The position numbers and the translations under genes were made by a program. The notes under the pieces are model-generated. The model made no database searches. It was not told the DNA's origin and saw nothing but the letters and a program-made list of their open reading frames with translations. Positions 33,823 through 36,103 of a stretch of 36,103 nt of DNA are shown here, piece by piece (position 1 is the first letter of the stretch; each line of letters begins with the position of its first letter). The DNA is from Desulfobulbaceae bacterium. Its GTDB lineage: Bacteria; Desulfobacterota; Desulfobulbia; Desulfobulbales; SURF-16. The stretch covers positions 1 to 36,103 of the forward strand of contig JAHLLM010000052.1 of the NCBI GenBank assembly GCA_020444175.1, written 5' to 3'.

Positions 33823-34932
33823 ATGCTTACGGAAAATGTAAAAAGCGTTCTCGCAGAGGTCGCTCTCCCAAATGTTTCAGAAAAATTAATTCAAGAGGCT
33901 CAGAGCGCGGCAGCCTTACAAACAGCGCCATACGGGCCGGGTGAGCAGGCAGAGCTGGTCAATCAGATAAAATCATTATTACGTAAAGAGGACGCAGTTC
34001 TTGTTGCCCACTATTATACCGCCCCGGAACTCCAGCAGCTTGCTGAAGAAACAGGCGGCTATGTTGCAGATTCACTGGAGATGGCGCGATTCGGCAACGA
34101 ACATCCGGCAACGACCCTTGTCGTTGCCGGTGTCTGCTTTATGGGCGAGACAGCTAAAATTCTCAATCCGGAAAAACGGGTTTTAATGCCCGATAAAAAC
34201 GCCACCTGCTCGCTGGACCTGGAATGTCCGGTAGAGACCTTCTCAAAATTCTGTGATGCCCATCCCGACCATACCGTTGTTGTTTATGCCAATACAAGCG
34301 CTGCTGTCAAAGCCAGAGCAGACTGGGTTGTCACCTCCGGTATTGCCCTGCCGATTGTTGAACATCTGGCAGAGCAGAATGAAAAAATCCTCTGGGCGCC
34401 GGATAAGCACCTTGGCTCATATGTGCAAAAAAAAACAGGTGTTCAGATGCTGATCTGGCCAGGAAGCTGCGTGGTCCACGAAAAATTCAAGGCAGACGGC
34501 ATCAAGCTTTTGAAGACTAAGCATCCTGAGGCACTGGTACTCGTCCACCCGGAATCACCAGCAGAAGTCATTGAGATGGCCGACGTTGTCGGTTCAACAA
34601 CAGCACTTATCAAGGCAAGCAGTACCTCTCATGAAAAAAAATTTATCGTGGCAACCGAACCCGGGATTTTCTACAAAATGAAACAGGCCTCGCCTGATAA
34701 AATATTTCTTGAAGCCCCGACCGGCGGCCTCAGTGCCACCTGTGAAAGCTGCATGCGATGTCCCTGGATGGCCATGAATGGCTTACGAAACCTGAAACAG
34801 GTTCTGGAGACCGGGACGAATGAGATAGAGGTTGAAGAGCATATCCGTAGCAGGGCATTAGTCCCGCTGCAGCGCATGATGGATTTTGCAAAAGAGCGGG
34901 CTATTTCCATGAAAGAAAAAGGCAATGCCTGA
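33823..34932 (+). CDS. nadA: Quinolinate synthase A
   Basis: This enzyme condenses iminoaspartate with dihydroxyacetone phosphate to give quinolinate for NAD synthesis; it is a cytoplasmic [4Fe-4S] enzyme. From ATG 33823, six bases past AAGGA, it is 369 residues; ATG 33817 adds two. Family segments are [28 protein letters not shown], the cluster ligand in [30 protein letters not shown], a second ligand in [11 protein letters not shown], and [13 protein letters not shown] at the C-terminus. All three cluster cysteines are present. nadB and nadC are not in the window. A bidirectional terminator follows at 35048-35087. Confidence 0.97.
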   Translation: MLTENVKSVLAEVALPNVSEKLIQEAQSAAALQTAPYGPGEQAELVNQIKSLLRKEDAVLVAHYYTAPELQQLAEETGGYVADSLEMARFGNEHPATTLVVAGVCFMGETAKILNPEKRVLMPDKNATCSLDLECPVETFSKFCDAHPDHTVVVYANTSAAVKARADWVVTSGIALPIVEHLAEQNEKILWAPDKHLGSYVQKKTGVQMLIWPGSCVVHEKFKADGIKLLKTKHPEALVLVHPESPAEVIEMADVVGSTTALIKASSTSHEKKFIVATEPGIFYKMKQASPDKIFLEAPTGGLSATCESCMRCPWMAMNGLRNLKQVLETGTNEIEVEEHIRSRALVPLQRMMDFAKERAISMKEKGNA

Positions 34933-35047
34933 TTGATTCATATCATGCGGAGAGAACAATTCTCTATTTGCTCCGGCAAAAAAATGTCGTTCCTTTGCTT
35001 GAAGTGCCTGTTCCGTATCACCCAGAGTTCTTTATCATCTTGACAAC

Positions 35048-35087
35048 AAAAAAAAGCCGGCAACTCATGGGTTGCCGACTTTTTTTG
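35048..35087. terminator. Bidirectional Rho-independent terminator
   Basis: CGGCAAC and GTTGCCG form a stem with a six-base loop, with an A-run on the left and a T-run on the right. It lies between the convergent nadA and DUF2202 genes and can serve both. Confidence 0.9.
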
Positions 35088-35114
35088 TTTTGAAACTCTT
35101 ACCTGAAAATCACT

Positions 35115-35777
35115 TTAACGACCCAGAATTGCATCAACCTGATCTTGGGTAAGGACCTGCGCCTCATAGTTCCCCACACCGATAACGTTCTCGATATTTT
35201 GTACATAGGCTTTCAGGTGATTTTCTGAACCATCGACTAGATGTCCATACATGGTCTTAAGCTCGGCCTCATCGGTGTAATCCATGCCACATTCACCCTC
35301 ACCGATACCGTTATCTGTATCAACAATTACTTTAGGGCAACCGATAATGTCAACCATGTCGAGCTCTTCAATGAATGCTCCGACATACCAGGCATCAAGC
35401 AGACTCTGCGCTCCCCAGTTAACCAACAGATCAAATTTTTCCGTGAAATACCATCCGTATCCATCACCGGTAAAAACACCGATGCTCTCAGGTAAATTGT
35501 TGGTTCCTGGATTGGGATCTTCAATACCGTAAACAGCAAGCATGTCACGAACAGTGTCAGTATGGGTCTGTTCGGAACCATCACCTATATTTGAAAATGT
35601 AGGTTCATCCGGGTAGAGAGAATTCATGGTGAGATAGACATCTCTGGCCAGTTTTTCCTCTTCCCTCATAAAAATAAGATGGGTCTCTTCCCCAATATCG
35701 AGGGTCCCGGCAATACTTGAAAGTGGTGAAATAAGAGCTAAAGCGCCAAATGCGATGGTAGAGAGCAGCTTTTTCAT
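35115..35777 (-). CDS. Exported DUF2202 (ferritin-like) protein
   Basis: This 220-residue protein has a signal peptide (about 1-23, cleavage near SSIAGTL). The mature part has the DUF2202 signature ETHLIFMREEEKLARDVYLTMN, followed by FSNIGDGSEQTHTDTVRDML and, near the end, YGHLVDGSENHLKAYVQNIE. The Glu and His residues in these helices can form a di-iron-like site of ferritin type. The role is unknown. A central ~40-residue insert with two cysteines (GCPK, GECGMDY) departs from the compact family. AAGGAG before ATG 35777 is strong. The leader carries a Fur-like box and a potential structured RNA, consistent with metal control. Confidence 0.87.
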   Translation of the reverse strand: MKKLLSTIAFGALALISPLSSIAGTLDIGEETHLIFMREEEKLARDVYLTMNSLYPDEPTFSNIGDGSEQTHTDTVRDMLAVYGIEDPNPGTNNLPESIGVFTGDGYGWYFTEKFDLLVNWGAQSLLDAWYVGAFIEELDMVDIIGCPKVIVDTDNGIGEGECGMDYTDEAELKTMYGHLVDGSENHLKAYVQNIENVIGVGNYEAQVLTQDQVDAILGR

Positions 35778-35822
35778 GTGTAATTCTCCTTGTGTAAAAA
35801 TAAAATGTTATAATGTTTGTTG

Positions 35823-35893
35823 CTATTCAGCCGCACTCCATCTTTGACCTGTTAGGTTTGGAGTAGAGGCTCATTTTGCCCCTTGCTGAATAG
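35823..35893 (-). ncRNA. Potential three-stem leader RNA of the DUF2202 gene
   Basis: On the minus strand a 9-bp closing stem CTATTCAGC/GCTGAATAG encloses hairpin GGGGC-GCCTC and hairpin ACTCCA-TGGAGT with inner ACCT/AGGT. This makes a three-way junction 45 bases before the start codon. I do not match it to a known riboswitch class. It could be a regulatory leader or a palindromic repeat. Confidence 0.4.
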
Positions 35894-35941
35894 ACACCAC
35901 TGTTTTTGTTGACGACCAGCACTCTTGCAAGAGAAAGTCAG

Positions 35942-35960
35942 AATAATTACTATTATTATC
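35942..35960 (-). promoter_or_regulatory. Fur-like box upstream of the DUF2202 gene
   Basis: GATAATAATAGTAATTATT on the minus strand matches about 15 of 19 positions of the Fur consensus, by hand alignment. It lies about 165 bases before the start codon, upstream of the potential structured leader, where the promoter should be. Confidence 0.4.
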
Positions 35961-36001
35961 AATTGACTCTATTTATACACCAGGCTTTATCAGATAATCA
36001 A

Positions 36002-36018
36002 TGCGGCAAATTGTCGCA
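36002..36018 (-). promoter_or_regulatory. Dyad operator candidate, copy 2
   Basis: TGCGGCAAATTGTCGCA is identical to 17534-17550, which precedes the other minus-strand gene for an exported protein. It lies 225 bases before the DUF2202 start. Confidence 0.5.
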
Positions 36019-36055
36019 GAAACCTCCTACCCTTCCTGTCACAGAAACAACAAGT

Positions 36056-36103
36056 TCAGAACTCCTGACCTCGACACTTGCGTGCAACGAAATAATGACA
36101 GGA
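36056..36103. repeat. 48-bp inverted repeat, right copy
   Basis: This is the exact reverse complement of 7-54 and runs to the last base of the window. See the left copy for interpretation: it is most likely the edge of a dispersed element. Confidence 0.8.

Noticed and set aside
35823-35893. Cyclic-di-GMP (GEMM) riboswitch or hammerhead ribozyme
   Set aside because: The conserved GEMM elements and the hammerhead core (CUGANGA/GAAA) are missing on both strands.

Overview
The window looks like a chromosomal contig of an anaerobic deltaproteobacterium (Desulfobacterota, perhaps near the Desulfobulbales). This rests on gene content only: a pentaheme cytochrome c/FeS/NrfD membrane complex, PAS-rich histidine kinases with a sigma-54 response regulator, GG-N10-GC promoter candidates and a periplasmic DsrE-like protein. 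No marker gene is present to confirm the taxonomy.

Region 1 (1-6.8 kb) is an integron-type cassette array next to a wrecked integrase. Six leftward genes are separated by three ~90-bp attC-like imperfect palindromes (751-840, 2355-2445, 4274-4362) and a possible fourth, 57-bp site (1848-1904). They encode an open-ended membrane protein, an HNH nuclease-like protein, a small membrane-anchored protein, an M48 peptidase-TerB fusion, a diheme cytrochrome c and a protein with a duplicated unknown domain. Divergent from the array is the first ~70 codons of an integron-type tyrosine recombinase (6023-6230), cut off mid-domain. A second, different recombinase fragment follows. The ~195 bp between array and integrase carries repeated TTTTCCAC half-sites, including a perfect 18-bp palindrome.

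Region 2 (6.9-16 kb) holds general metabolism and transport: an Old Yellow Enzyme-type oxidoreductase, a SAM methyltransferase, a COG3910-type ATPase, a LysE/RhtB exporter, a DsrE-like secreted protein, a small lipoprotein and a complete proVWX glycine-betaine ABC operon. Two copies of a MITE-like element with inverted ends and 8-bp target duplications lie at 8096-8236 and 16344-16530.

Region 3 (16.6-20.4 kb) has a secreted protein whose predicted mature N-terminus is histidine, a lipoprotein with about eight ~14-residue Pro/Glu/Ala repeats, and a CHASE4-HAMP-PAS sensor with no output domain.

Region 4 (20.8-33.5 kb) has two paralogous PAS histidine kinases in an operon with an NtrC-type regulator, then ftsH. 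After that comes a pentaheme cytochrome c, a HybA-like four-cluster FeS protein and a HybB/NrfD-like quinone-interacting membrane protein, closely followed by a third histidine kinase. Candidate sigma-54 promoters precede both the first kinase operon and the cytochrome operon, so the regulator could control both. This link is inference.

Region 5 (33.8-36.1 kb) has nadA and, convergent across a bidirectional terminator, a secreted DUF2202 protein. The long DUF2202 leader holds a Fur-like box, a dyad shared with the gene at 16644-17417, and a potential three-stem RNA fold. The first and last ~50 bp of the window are a perfect 48-bp inverted repeat, probably the edges of a dispersed element at which the contig was cut.
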